Source: Antitrichia curtipendula (lineage: Eukaryota; Streptophyta; Bryopsida; Hypnales; Leucodontaceae). Taken from it: a stretch of 64,000 bases of DNA. The notes below the pieces were generated by a model. The model saw only the letters and a program-made list of their open reading frames with translations. It did not search any database and was not told the DNA's origin. How positions within the stretch are numbered: the first letter of the stretch is position 1; the number at the start of each line of letters is the position of its first letter. The position numbers and the translations under genes were made by a program. The stretch spans positions 21,821,567 through 21,885,566 of the forward strand of contig OX579636.1 of NCBI GenBank assembly GCA_951230915.1. The letters run 5' to 3'. Positions 11,433 through 23,332 of the stretch are shown here, piece after piece.

Positions 11433-14400
11433 CACTGCCTCTTGAGTACTCAATACACCATCGAAGTACCTGTCCTTATCAGTACAGTGCTGCAGAGTAC
11501 AAAGAGGTGTCAGTTAATTCACCTGGACATGGATTTGGAGCATCACACCATGGCCAGAACGAACATGTTCTAAAGACCTTCAATTGACATGTATTCTATC
11601 CATGTTCCAATAATGCACGAACAAATAAATGTTAACATGACTAACCATGTCTAGAAAGGCGAGGACGTCATCGAAGGCCTTTTCATCTGTAGGTAAGGAA
11701 CCCACTGACAAGTTCAGTATGCATTCATCAATGTCTGGAACGGCAGAAAGAGTTTGAACCGTTGGTGTCAGTCCATGTACAAGTCTCTCTTGAGTAAGGG
11801 AGAAGCCAGATGACCCTTCCCTAACGTCAGCTGCACTTGTGGTAGGTTGGGGATCCGGAGTGTAGGCTTTCCTCTTTGTCCCTCTCTTCTTCGACTTCTC
11901 CTAGTCCTTCTCAGCCTGAGCGGCCAGTCTCTTCATCTTGCTGTCCTCGGCCTTCTTCTTAGCCTCCTCCAGCTTCTCCAGTTTCTTCTTGTCTGATATA
12001 TCCCGTCGTTTTATGGCCTTCGCTCGAGCATCGGGATCCAGACCAGCGAACTCATCGAACTTTGGGTCCACAATCCCAGTGTCATTCAAAGTGTCAAAGA
12101 GTGCTTCCTCTTCGGGTGGAGTAGTGCCGAAGTTGCACTCGAGGTACCACAGGCAGGCTTGCAGGTGAGCACTGGTCCAATTCTTCAACTGCATAGGAGA
12201 AAACATGCAGTCTGGAGAAGAGCGATCCAACCATGTTGTAAGGAACGGCGGTAGATCTTCTTTGGAGATGGCCTTCTTGATGTACAACTCAAACTTGAAG
12301 TACCTACATCACCCCGAAAATACATAGTATCAGGAAGGGAAAAGTGGAGGGTGCAATGACGCCTCCTAGCCCGTCTTCCATTGGGCCCGAGGTCCACTTT
12401 GAATTCAAGGCTATTGACAGAACTTATAAAGTGAATCAATTAAAGTATATTGTCCGATACACAATGACCTGACCAACAAGGAAAGGGCAAAAACACTGTA
12501 CCGGTATATAACTCGCTTGACAGCCAGAATAGACCCTCTGTAATCTTTGAACGACTCAGACTTCTTGTATGCATCAGCACCCTTGAACACCCCCGTGTAC
12601 GCATGTTCCTAGAGCTTCATGCGCCAACTCTCGATATATTCTAACAGGGTCTTCGGCTCCATAGCGACACTGAGATCGATATAAATGTTATCAGATCGAA
12701 TGATTGCATCAAACATTTCAGAAGCAGAGTCCTCGATCTGGACACAGGATAATATGACAAAATATTAAGGGTCTCATGCACCATCAAAATATCCTACACA
12801 TTGAAGAAATACAATAGATGGATTATTCAAAAAGCACCAAACAAGACAATTCCAATGCTTACCCCAGCATACCAACATGCCTTTGCAAGAAACTGTAATA
12901 ACCTCTCCTCATTGATCGGTCTGGCCGGAAATCTACGTGCCTCTCGTGAGGGGCCGGAGGAATTCATCCATTTCAGCCACCTCACTTTGAATGATGGACT
13001 TGTATTGCATGTTGCAATCATTTGTAACTTCTCCAATGTTAATTCGGGGACAGAATATAAGCTCCAATGCCTCTCAATCTGCAGACAATCAATGAAAAGA
13101 GAGTGAGATGAATTGAACTGGAAACATCTGACTTCACAGAATTGAATAAAGGAAGACAAAATACCTCCTTCAACCACTCAGAACCAAGCGCGGGATTCGC
13201 AACCGCAACAATCTTTGACAGTTTCTTGTAGAGCTTCTTCGTAGAATCTTTAATCGAAACTCGCATGGCCATTGCCACTCCCTCCTTCGTAGCTTCACTA
13301 GGTGGAGTATCTTTGTTATACTTCCTGACTGCAGCATCAGCAGCCGACGCAATGTCTTGCTGAAGAAAAAGAAAACCGAATTCGGACCTCAACACGGTAG
13401 CACCAATTTAGAGTACAACGAAGTGATCCTTCACTCGTACGGAGCATGCAATATCATCAAATAGACAGAACTTCATACCTTGAATATGAACGACGTAAAG
13501 ATCTCAAGCAGCATACTGTACCAAGTCTTGCGAGAATTTTGGCTATAAGTGTGCGCTTCTTCTGGACTAAGGAGCTCATGGAATTTCTCAAGTCCCATGA
13601 CCCCATACTTCTGGACCCGATATAGGGTATGTACGAGGTTCGTTTTAATATGAGAATTCTTCGTCTGCCTGAACCAGAGAAGGACAAGAACATCAAATAT
13701 CACTAGAAACATGAATGAATTTAATCAGTACCAGAATTAGAGAACTCCAACACATGGATGAACCTAGCATGACCTCGCTTACTTGTTTATGTCGTGCATT
13801 GCCTGCATAGCAACTCCAATTCGATTCCTAGTGTCAAGGACAATAGCATCAACACTGACATGCCAAGCCGCCTTGGTGCTGTGAAGCCTCTGGATGTGCT
13901 TCATCCAAGCAATTTGTCTGTGATTACCATCACAGACATAAAACTTGTAATCCAGCAAATGCTTCAACGGTGTCTGCGACTTCAAGAATACGTTGAACTT
14001 GTCGTTTGCCGCATTCCAATGTGGTCCCCATTCAGTTTTCTCAGCATCTGAAAATACAGCTGATTGTCCCTGCTCATCAGATGTAAAGACGTAGAATACT
14101 CTTGCGCCTCGTCGTATCCTCGGCTAAATTGATTCTCTAACAATGTAAGATCACATTCCAGGGTTGGTCGTACCATTGGCATTGGAACCATCCTACATAG
14201 AGGTATCTTCATACGAGACTGATCAAAGAAAGTGAGCCTCAGACTGGAAATGATAGAAACTGTGTCCATCGTCTGGGATCGCCAAATGTCATCTTCCATG
14301 TAGTGGGGTTCAATTCCCCGAATTCTATCATCCTCCAGCTCGTCAACCTCGATGACCTCATCGGTGGAGCAGTCGTATGGTTCCTTCCACTATTAGCCAC

Positions 14401-14944
14401 ACACATGAAACACAAAATTAATAAATACAGATATTACTCCAATCAATGAATGGTAGACTTATGGGTGTGTGAGCCAATGATAAACCTTGTTTATATCCTC
14501 AAGAGAATGAACTTACTGGATTGAATAATCCAGGAGATTCAACCGCGGCCCCCCAATAAAACAAACTAAATGCCACATATGCATTTCTCTGCTAAGGATC
14601 TGTATTTTCCACAGCACAAAATATAAATGTCCTTGTCTCCATCTAATGCAAAGGTAACCTCATCATCTTGATGATTACATGTACAGAAGTCATGAACCTC
14701 AACATCATTGGATCCCAGTGAAGTACAAGTAGACTCAGGAGGGGGCATACGACCATCCCTATACATATCATCCAGTGCTTGATCTAGGTCACGTAATAGA
14801 TTGTCAAGGTTTACCACTGCCATGGGAACCTCCTCAGGCAGCTCAGGGACACCAACTTCTGCGCCGGCTGAATGGACCACTGTAACACCAGCCGTTCCAA
14901 TATCCTCTTACATTAAATCCTCAGAAGCCCGCACCTGCTAGCAA

Positions 14945-16800
14945 TATAGAGAATAGAGAAGACCACACAATTAGTACATGGATAAAAAAAAAGACAAAAC
15001 TGTGTAGAACAAGCAGGTATGTTGGACATAAGAATAAAAGGATACTATATTTGACCCATGAGCACATGCATCCAGAGTCCCTCTCGGGGCCAAGATAAAG
15101 CTCCCGGTGATCAAGCCAAGCAACATAGAGAGACCGAATATAAGAGGTCGTGACTATAACAAATGGACCAAATGAAAAACAAAAAAGCGAACATGCTTGG
15201 CAGGCATGGCCGGCTCCCTGGTGCGGTGACCACCAGAACACAAAGGATCGGGTGAGAACTCCCAATCAAGGCTTAGCTCCGTCAGTTGGACGCATACCAG
15301 TCAAGGAAATATGTTCATGACCCCGTGACCCTTCTTTTTCTCTCGGGGCCGAGATGAGGTCCCCCATGACAAATCCATGCAGCAGTAATACAAAACTGAA
15401 GAGAACGTGACATGAAACCGATAGGAGAAACAAAAAAAAAATATATCCAAAGGGATTGGCAGGCATGGCTCTCACTCTGGTGCGGCGACCAGATGGTCAC
15501 AGGGCGCGGGTGGTATTCCCGAACGGGACTGAGCTCCGTCACCAGAACAAGAACGATCGAACGAAGTTATGCATGACCCCATGACCCTTTGACTTCTCTC
15601 GGGGCCGAGACAAGGTCCCCCATGACCAAGCCATGCAACACTAACACAAAACTGAGAAGAGCGTGACATGAAGCCAATAGGAGAAATCAAAAACAAATAT
15701 ATCCAAAGGGATTGGCAGGCATGGCTCTCTCTCTGGTCCGGTGACCAGATGGTCACAGGGAGCGGATGGTATTCCCGAACGGGACTGAGCTCCGTCACCA
15801 GGACCAGAACGATCAAAAGAAGTTATACATGACCCCGTGACCCATTGACTTCTCTCGAGGCCGAGACGAGGTCCCCCATGACAAATCCATGCAGCAGTAA
15901 TACAAAACTGAAGAGAACGTGACATGAAACCGATAGGAGAAACAAAAAAAAAATATATCCAAAGGGATTGGCAGGCATGGCTCTCACTCTGGTGCGGCAA
16001 CCAGATGGTCACAGGGCGCGGGTGGTATTCCCGAACGGGACTGAGCTCCGTCACCAGAACAAGAACGATCGAACGAAGTTATGCATGACCCCGTGACCCT
16101 TTGATTTCTCTCGGGGCCGAGACAAGGTCCCCCATGACCAAGCCATGCAGCACTAACACAAAACTGAGAAGAGCGTGACCTGAAGCCAATAGGAGAAATC
16201 AAAAACAAATATATCCAAAGGGATTGGCAGGCATGGCTCTCTCTCTGGTCCGGTGACCAGATGGTCACAGGGAGTGGGTGGTATTCCCGAACGGGACTGA
16301 GCTCCGTCACCAGAACCAGAACGATCGAACAAAATTATGCATGACCCCGTGACTCATTGACTTCTTTCGGGGCCGAGACGAGGTCCCCCATGACCAAGCC
16401 ATGCAGCAGAATACAAAACTGAAGAGAACGTGACATAAAACCGATACGAGAAACAACCAAAAAATATATCCAAAGGGGAATTGCTGGCTTGTCCGGCCTC
16501 TGGTGCGGTGACCAGATGGTCACAACGGAGCGGGTGGTTTTCTCGAGAGGGACTGAGCTCCGTCACGAAACACTCTCGATCAAAAGAAGTTATGCATGAC
16601 CCCGTGACCCTTTGACTTCTCTCGGGGCCGAGACGAGGTCCCCTGTGACAAATCCATGCAGCAGTAATACAAAATTGAAGAGAACGTGACCCTAGCACGT
16701 AGACGAAACCAAAAAAAAAAAAATGAACACACTTGGCAGGTTTGGCCCCCGCTCGCTGAGGTGACCAGCTGCCTTGAACGGAGCGGATTGGGCTTGCCTT
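14945..16800. repeat. 256-bp tandem repeat (seven copies) in intron 1, with ABAB higher-order structure
   Basis: The landmark TCTCGGGGCCGAGA (with variants) recurs at about 15082, 15341, 15597, 15853, 16108, 16375 and 16620, a spacing near 256 bp. Units also share GGCAGGCATGGCTC, GACCAGATGGTCAC (a palindrome) and GGGACTGAGCTCCGTCACCA. Copies two apart are more alike than neighbours: 15341 and 15853 share ATAGGAGAAACAAAAAAAAA and CTCACTCTGGTGCGG, while 15597 and 16108 share AGGAGAAATCAAAAACAAAT and CTCTCTCTGGTCCGG. The array therefore spread as a 512-bp dimer. It fills most of the inferred intron 1 of the minus-strand gene. Long reading frames in it are repeat artefacts. Confidence 0.9.
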
Positions 16801-16908
16801 AAACCCTAATAAGACCTGTCTCTGGATTCAGCCATTCACCCCGTGGGCGACGCGTACTGAGTCTTGCATGCGAGACAGAATGAGAAGTTGAGAGTTCAAA
16901 ACCCTTAC

Positions 16909-17025
16909 CTGGTTCCGAGGAGAGGCTTCTTCCGGACGCACTATTGCCTGTCCCGAGTTTGCCGAAGGTCCTGGGATTGCGTTCGACCTCCCCACCCTTG
17001 GCCGTAAGTTGTGAACCCCATCCAT
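16909..17025 (-). other. Inferred exon 1 of the ParB/methyltransferase-like gene
   Basis: A 39-codon open exon starting MDGVHNLRPRVGRSN and ending at a good donor (CAG then GTAAGG). It joins in phase 0 to the exon starting at 14934 (acceptor TAGCAG). No homologous copy in the window confirms it, so it rests on frame and splice signals only. An upstream in-frame ATG at 17061 would add 12 residues. Confidence 0.45.
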
Positions 17026-18653
17026 CTTTGCTTCGCTCGCCCTAAACTTCAAATAGTCCACGCTCCAACGACGTCAGAAATCAAAAATGCAAGGAGAACA
17101 ATTTTGTCGAAAGGAATGCACCGCTGCGCCAGTCCGGGCTACCTCGCTGCCCTTCTCTTCCCCGCCGTTCTTTACCGCTCGTGTCGTCCCGACGCGCCAG
17201 CTGGATCCCCGCTGTCACACACTTCCCGGTCGCCCCATCCTTTCTCGCCGACCTTGACTTCCTGGGAGAACTGGTGCGTCATTAGTCCTTTGGATGGACT
17301 TTACCTTGGATTTCTCTGACGGTGTTTCAGTATTTCTTAGTCCTGAAATTTCCCATCCGTTGTTTCCTAAGGTAATGGATAATCCATATATCTTGTGCCT
17401 TCTGTCTATGGGGATTAATTTTGTCGATAGTGTGTCAGTGATTCGATTAGTATAATTTATAAAACGATTATAACGTTGTGAGTTTACAAGTTCATTAATG
17501 TTATTAACCTTAATAACATGTTGATAGAGTCACTTAATAGTATTTTCTGTATTCTCAAATTTTAATATGAAGTTCTACGTAATGGTCTCTTACAGCAGTG
17601 ATGAAATCCGTATCAGCCCTGATGGACACGCATAGACAGTGTCGAACATACTCGACACAATTAAACTCATGGATACTGGCATTTATGCTGTTACGTTTGT
17701 TTCTGATCCAGATTTCTTTGATGTACAGTAGTAATTGTTCGAAGGGTATGGCCTTTAGGGTCCCCCATGTATAGTCGAATAATGTTGGGGTAGTTCAGGA
17801 TGTTATATAATGATTACTCATACACATTAAATACTCCTGGGTTGTTGTTGATACGAATGATCGAACTGTATTCATCTCAAACGGTAAAGTCACAGTTTTG
17901 TTAGTAGTAGCAAATAAAATAGTATATCACATAATATGCATCTTCATGACGATGGATATTAGTAATTCAAGTTCATTCCGTGCCTGTGTATCTTGACGCA
18001 TAGCCGTCAGGATTCCCCTGTTCATCACTTTAAATACATTTTAAGAAGTAACTGATTGTCAAGTGATTGGCTGGAGAAAGCTGACATTGTATTTAATTAT
18101 TGTCAGACATTTATTGTATTTTATTACTTAATTAACTTCGTACCATCATTGTGGGAACAAAAATTAATGCCTACCGTCCTAATTAGTGGCCGGGATATCC
18201 ATTTTTCAATCGCAGTGCCTCTTCGGAAGGTTGCCTTGTCATAGAATTTGGTCTTTATTACAAATGTTTCGGTTATATTTTATTGCATACAATGTGCTTA
18301 CATGTTAACGTTGGAGGAGTCTATATTCTTAGTTTTGTAGGACGGCCGAAATCCTCTTAACCAACTCAGTTGTTACTTCTAGTGAGGTCATAAATTAATT
18401 ATAAATTTCATTATATATAATGACAGCCGTAACGACAAAATTGTGTAATGAGGCGTTCCTAATATTGGTTTCATTGAATTATAGATAAATTATCATCCTC
18501 CGCATCGTCCGATATGCAGGATTCAGTTTATGTGCTTGCTGTGTTATTTCATGTACCTCCCTGGACTATGAGTTCGTAGTTTACGTGTTAGAGAGCGTCA
18601 CATGGTGATCGTGAGATTGTTTGTGTCCATGCTGTGAATTGGAATATTTAGCA
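17026..18653. promoter_or_regulatory. Shared 5' region between the two divergent element genes
   Basis: About 1.6 kb lies between the inferred starts of the minus-strand ParB/methyltransferase-like gene and the plus-strand transposase. The first 300 bp, near the minus-strand start, are GC-richer; the rest is AT-rich with no supported gene. By position it should hold both promoters, but no specific TATA box or operator is claimed. Confidence 0.4.
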
Positions 18654-21600
18654 ATGTCAGAGTTTCTGGATATGGTGATCGTGAATAACGCCGCTGATGG
18701 GGTTCCTATACTGTTTCCACTGGACCTTGATGGTCTCGCTGCGGTGTCCGCCTTTCGATTGGGTATTAGATTTAACTTATATGCGGACTCTCTGCATATC
18801 GATGAAGAAATATCTGATGTAGAGACGAAAGTCCTAACTCACACTATTGGTCAAGTACCTATTTTGGAAGGCGTGAATAGATTGTGGCACTTGAAAGCTG
18901 GGAAATATAGGGCCTATGGGGTAAGTAATTCTGATCGGTCGGAATCCGCAGACTTAGTGCCTGATCAGCGTTTTTCTTCTTCATCATTTCAGATGCCACC
19001 TATGAAGGTTCCTAAAGTTGAGCCTGGTGTCTTCACAGTAACCCTTCTCAGCGATGACTCTGACACTGAGAACACGGAACCAACTTTGAAAGCATGGGAT
19101 CGGTCGTCAAATATTCCAGTCCCTAGTTCTAATTTGGGAGAGCAGACTGTTATTGTGATTCCCAGTACCAAAACTGCTTCTGTAGCATCGGTAATTGATT
19201 GTTTGAAAGGACTTCGTGGACGGAAGGGATGTAGAAATGCTATGTCTAAAATAGATTACGACACAATTACAACACACAAGGTTACAGTGCTTCCTTCGAA
19301 TTTCAATGGCGACGTTATTTTTGAATTACCAGCTGTTGATTCGTTGGGGGCTCCATCATATGCGAAACAAATGATTGGTATGGATAAGAGGTACGATGGT
19401 CATTTGTGGACAAAAACGATTACTACAAATATAACAAACAGTCATGGCTTGTCGTTTCGTACCTCCGTATGTGTCGGTCATCTCAAATGCGAGAACGGGA
19501 ATTGCGAGTACTTGGGTCAAGTGCAAAGAACAAATCCAGTAAACGAGTTGGAGTGGGAAGGCTTCTCTCCTAGCCCGCTTGATATTGGAGTACCGCATCC
19601 AACTGGCTCTACCCTTGTCTGCAAGATTTGTAAGGAAGCGCCAAGTTGTATATCTCGTTGCGCTGTGAGGGTATATTACGTCTTGGGGAATCCGCTTATA
19701 ACTCGTGCATTTGTTCATCTCGGCCATCATCAGCATCCCGTCAAGGATGGTGAGCTTCGCGACATGAAGGAGAGGACTCGAAGCCTAATAGGAGATCAAA
19801 TGGAGAAGACACCAATTGGCAGAAATTCAGCCATTGTTTTGGAGGCCACAAAAGAACTGTTGGGTGAACTTCTTCTACGCCCTGATGGAGAATTGCAGAA
19901 GACTTTGAATATTAAAGAACTCGTACCTGTCCTGGATAAATGTAAGTATTTCAGTTCACCCAGTATTCGTAACGAGGTCGCTTCTTTCAAGTACCTGAGG
20001 AGGTTTGCAGTTATGGATAGCATAACAAAGTTGCGGGGGGCAAGTACTTGGGCATTTGTTCAAGAGAGCAAATTCCCAGGTCAAGGCTCTGACAAGGACA
20101 AGGTCTTTGTCTTCAAAATGTCGGAAGTAGGTCCAGGCAGTGGAGTAGACTTGGTCAAGCGTATGCAAAGTGGTGGTGACCTCCAGAATGCTTGGATGAT
20201 GTTTGATCATGTGAAACGGGTAAAATGATGGACTACCATGGCATGCCACGTTTATGACAGTGTATACTGTCAAGTAATAACCATTGCCATGTGCGACATG
20301 CAATCAGAAGACTGTATTGCACAAGTCATATTCTGGACAAACCTAAATTCAGTTCTACAGAGACATGGGGTCCCGAAAACTCAGTTCAAAGGGTTCATGG
20401 CAGATAGTGCCCAAGCAAATTGGAATGCGATACAAATTATCTACGGATCAGGTGACACTAGTGTACCCATGGAGAATCGAGAGCGGACTTGCCTTTTTCA
20501 TTGGACCCAATCCATGGAAAAGCATACAAAGGCTGATATACGGGCGGACTTACAAGATCAACACCGACTTCTATGCAAACAGTACAAAAATGCCATTTCA
20601 ACGGAACAATCTGAAGAACGTTACCTTGCGATTAAAGTATGGTGGACCTCATCCGATGCCACAACTGAAGACGGCCTACATCGTTTGGAACTTTGGCTCT
20701 CATTTTGGCACTTTCGTTATCGACAATGGGGGGGGTTCATGCAACTAGTAAGTGTATTTCTTCAGCAATTCTTATTTTTATGTTTTGACAAGTGGCAAGT
20801 GAATTAATGATGTTAGTCGTTTATACTAATTTGACATGCTTCCGATGTCTTCAGGATCTGTTTGACACGGAGAAGGCCGAGATGCCCTTGTGCAACCTCG
20901 CCGAGACTGTACACAATAAGTGGCTTCAACAGTCTGGAAATCGTGGGAACGATTTATACATTGCCACTGTTGATGATTTTGTCAGAGCGTTTATGCAGAT
21001 GGTAAGGCATTACCAATACCTTAAAGGCGGAGATGCGGGGACGGGTCCTGGAAAGGAAGAATTACTACTCCGCGTTGCCCAACGATCAGCTCAACGAAGC
21101 GGGAATCCAAAGGTGCTCACTGAAGCTATTTCAAGCCTTCCATCAGTTCAAAAATTTTTTAGTAGACAGCCTCATTTTGAAGGTGAAGAAGTATTTGGAT
21201 CACAGAAAAGAAAGGCGGACCACCCTTTGGGATGCGAGCATGATTCACATAGACCGGATAAAGTGAACTTCTCACATCCCCGAGTACAGACAAGATCGTG
21301 GAAGGCTTCCACAAGTGCTCCTTCTCTAACCCCAATTGTAGAGGATGTGTGTCCAACTGTGGAAGTAGACGTACCCTTGTTTATTGAAACGCAGCAGGAA
21401 TTCCAGTGCCGTACTCAAGGTCCTTCCTTCCATGTATCATGTATCCAAGAGACCGACTGTGATGTCCTGACCTGGCACATTGCAAGACTTCCCCAAAAAT
21501 CTGCAAAGGCATGTTTTGTCCTTCAAGTGAATACAAAGAAGAAATGCACAACAAGGATTGTCCAAAATAGCGTCAGCACAGCCGCACCAACATATACAGG

Positions 21601-22324
21601 TATGATGGTGAATTACAAGAAAAATAAAAACGAGCGTATGGAGTTCTATTTTTGCAATGATGATATAGAACGTTGTGTGAAGGGGACGAAGCGGAAGTGG
21701 GTGTTGTCTAAACCCCCCGTTCCTGACATTTGGCCTGTTAAAAGGGGCACTGCCTTGTCAAAGCAAGAGATTTTAGCCTTAGAATCAGCTGGCTTCAGAC
21801 TTCCTCAACGTGAAGTAATTTCACCTCGCAGGTTGTTTGGGGGAGAGTGTGGGGTTGACTTGGTCAATGCTTATCCCATTCCATTGGCACCTGACGAACA
21901 TCCTAAATTACGATCAGGAAAAATCATTCGTCGGAACCTGAAGGCACCTACAGGGAAGCATGCAAACAATACCGCTTCAGCTATGATATTGAATGCACAA
22001 ATTCATAGAGTGACTATGGTTCCTCACCCTGGATTTGGATGCATAGTTTGTTTAACTTCTGGAGTAGAACCGCGGACTGAGCAATAGATGCTTACGATTT
22101 CATCGTTTCCAGAGTGCACGTGTCCTTATTTCAAAGAGATGAAGACAAAGGCCTTAGGAAAGCGCGGTCAATGGTCAAACTGTAAGCACCTTTATTTCCT
22201 TCTTACCGTCATTTGTAACCTGCAATCCTCAGTACATGGCTTCATTCATGCTCCCAGTTTTAGTTTCAATGAGGTGAAGCTAATACTTCTTAGTGGGATA
22301 CTTAACCACTTAGACCCTAATTAG
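18654..22324 (+). pseudogene. Mutator-like (MULE) transposase with SWIM zinc finger, two in-frame stops
   Basis: The frame runs from ATG 18654 (or 18621) to 20747, then an intron 20748-20854 (GTAAGT...TTCAG), then 20855 to about 22324. An optional 72-bp intron, 18921-18992, keeps phase. N-terminal part: Cys-rich stretch CKICKEAPSCISRC, then VHLGHHQHPV. The middle is MULE-like: WTTMACHVYDS, FKGFMADSAQANWNAIQ (candidate catalytic Asp), and CLFHWTQSMEKH. The C-terminus has a SWIM finger (22114-22189): C-T-C, 19 residues, then C-K-H, which in MULE transposases binds DNA. The order of MULE domain then SWIM is typical of MuDR-type transposases. Breaks: TGA at 20226-20228, just before WTTMA, and TAG at 22085-22087, just before the SWIM finger. 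Frame is otherwise kept, so decay is recent or the stops are bypassed. It is the likely mobilising gene of the 14.4-kb element. Confidence 0.75.
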
Positions 22325-22960
22325 AGAGAAAGTGCTTATACATTCCCAGAGATCTTCATGTGACCACAAGTGTTATTAATGAAGTAGTAGTGAGACCAGA
22401 AGGGTCCCTACTTGCATTTTCTGAACCTTGTAGGAGTAGGCCATCCTATCAAAATAATGTACTGGTGTTCTCTGTATTGCTTTTTTAGATTCAGACATTA
22501 TGTTTTGTGTTTTGAATTAGCATTGTATGAATTTCCACATTTAATTTCAGTACACCGCATAAAGCAATGGAACCTTCTGAGTTTTGGTGTACAAGTGAAA
22601 TGCTACAATTCTGTATAAATGTTTTATGATTCCGAATTGTACAACAAAGGAATGCATAGTTAACTAGGTTCATTAACCATGCAGCCACTTCAAAACATCA
22701 GTTCTCTATAACACTGATCTATTGTCTTCCACGGTTATAAAGCATTGTTATTACGCGGTCTTAGGTCCTCAGTGCGTTGAACCCTCTTTTGTAAATGTAG
22801 TGTCGTCGTTCTCGTAAAAGGCAGTATTTTTCAGCGAATCCTTGTCATCAGTTAGTCATTTGGATTTTGATGAGTTTGTCATTCGGATAGTTATCCATTT
22901 TCATGAGCGAGTTCCAATTTCTGAAGCTCTGATGTTGTGAAGCTGTCCCATTTATTATCA
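22325..22960. other. 3' flank of the transposase, no gene seen
   Basis: AT-rich DNA between the last transposase stop and the right subterminal minisatellite. Short frames here have no recognisable similarity. Confidence 0.5.
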
Positions 22961-22964
22961 CCCA

Positions 22965-23110
22965 CCTTTCCCATCCAATTTCTTCATCCACTTTCATCTA
23001 CTTTGCTACCCATTTGTCATCCAAATTTTTCATCTACTTTTTGGTCCACTTTTCATCTACTTTTTGGATCCACTTTTCATCTACTTTTTTCATCCAATTT
23101 CATCTATTGT
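22965..23110 (-). repeat. GGATGAAAAAGT minisatellite, right copy (inverted)
   Basis: Repeated CATCTACTTTTTGGTCCACT-like units on the plus strand are the reverse complement of the left minisatellite at 9085-9186. Reading frames here (Phe/His/Ser-rich) are compositional artefacts. Confidence 0.8.
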
Positions 23111-23253
23111 TCGCCCCGTGCTTCGTCCATTTCTATGTACATCCGGATTTTTTTTCATCCATTTCCATCAGTTTACATCATATTTTTTATTCGTGTTCAT
23201 TCAACTTTATTTTCTTATTTTGAAGAATTTCTTTTTAATAATTAAAATCTGCC

Positions 23254-23322
23254 CTCCCCGCTCACCACTTCCTGCTCCCCGCTCTCCGCTCCCCACTCCC
23301 TGCTCACGCGCTAGCAACGCTC
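23254..23322 (-). repeat. Right terminal inverted repeat of the Mutator-like element
   Basis: A GC-rich run of CCCGCTC-like units, inverted relative to 8923-8990. Its outer end abuts the direct repeat AAATCCTAAT. Confidence 0.7.
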
Positions 23323-23332
23323 AAATCCTAAT
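23323..23332 (+). repeat. Right 10-bp target-site duplication (AAATCCTAAT)
   Basis: Exact match to 8913-8922, immediately outside the right inverted end of the Mutator-like element. Confidence 0.7.

Larger units (their letters stand above)
10139..17025 (-). pseudogene. ParB-like / beta-class DNA amino-methyltransferase-like gene (copy 2, 12 exons, disabled)
   Basis: Exons by eye: 17025-16909, 14934-14517, 14389-13783, 13668-13479, 13359-13165, 13078-12863, 12737-12502, 12303-11646, 11489-11139, 11054-10781, 10683-10476, 10385-10139; GT-AG and phase-consistent; about 1,240 codons. Near residue 331 is YVCDGNHRQIAWMKHIQ, like the ParB/sulfiredoxin DGxHR signature. A Lys/Glu-rich coiled coil lies at the end of exon 8. 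From about residue 898 comes a beta-class methyltransferase pattern: DLIFVDVLEG where DPPY would sit, then SEPGDVVVDCTAATGSS (motif I) and an acidic FEED after beta-2. ParB plus N4/N6-methylase fusions are known from bacteria and phages. Breaks: TAA and TAG in exon 2, TAG in exons 7 and 8, and one-base frameshifts near 14620 and 14105. The start could instead be ATG at 17061. Family assignment is from motifs only. Confidence 0.65.
8923..23322. mobile_element. Giant Mutator-like element (about 14.4 kb) with cargo gene
   Basis: Four observations support one element. (1) Exact 10-bp direct repeats flank it. (2) Inside them are inverted GC-rich ends that align without gaps at 23 of the outermost 35 positions and continue for about 68 bp. 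(3) Next inward on both sides, in inverted orientation, lies a minisatellite of GGATGAAAAAGT-like units. (4) The interior encodes a MULE transposase with a SWIM zinc finger (plus strand). The other gene inside, divergently oriented, is the ParB/methyltransferase-like gene. Both genes carry disabling changes, so this copy is probably non-autonomous now. A two-event origin, with independent end-like repeats, is possible but would make the 10-bp match a coincidence. Confidence 0.7.

Noticed and set aside
10139..14880. Reading the in-frame TAG/TAA codons as stop-codon reassignment
   Set aside because: The kinesin and GDSL genes use normal stops and contain no in-frame stops in their exons. The methyltransferase-like copies also carry frameshifts, so pseudogene decay explains them.
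15266..16698. Series of 60-137 codon minus-strand frames of similar sequence
   Set aside because: They are the tandem satellite read in one frame, lie within an inferred intron and have no independent coding support.
15082..16700. Regular repeats with unique-looking spacers, CRISPR-like at first sight
   Set aside because: The whole 256-bp unit repeats, spacers included. It is a satellite, not a repeat-spacer array.
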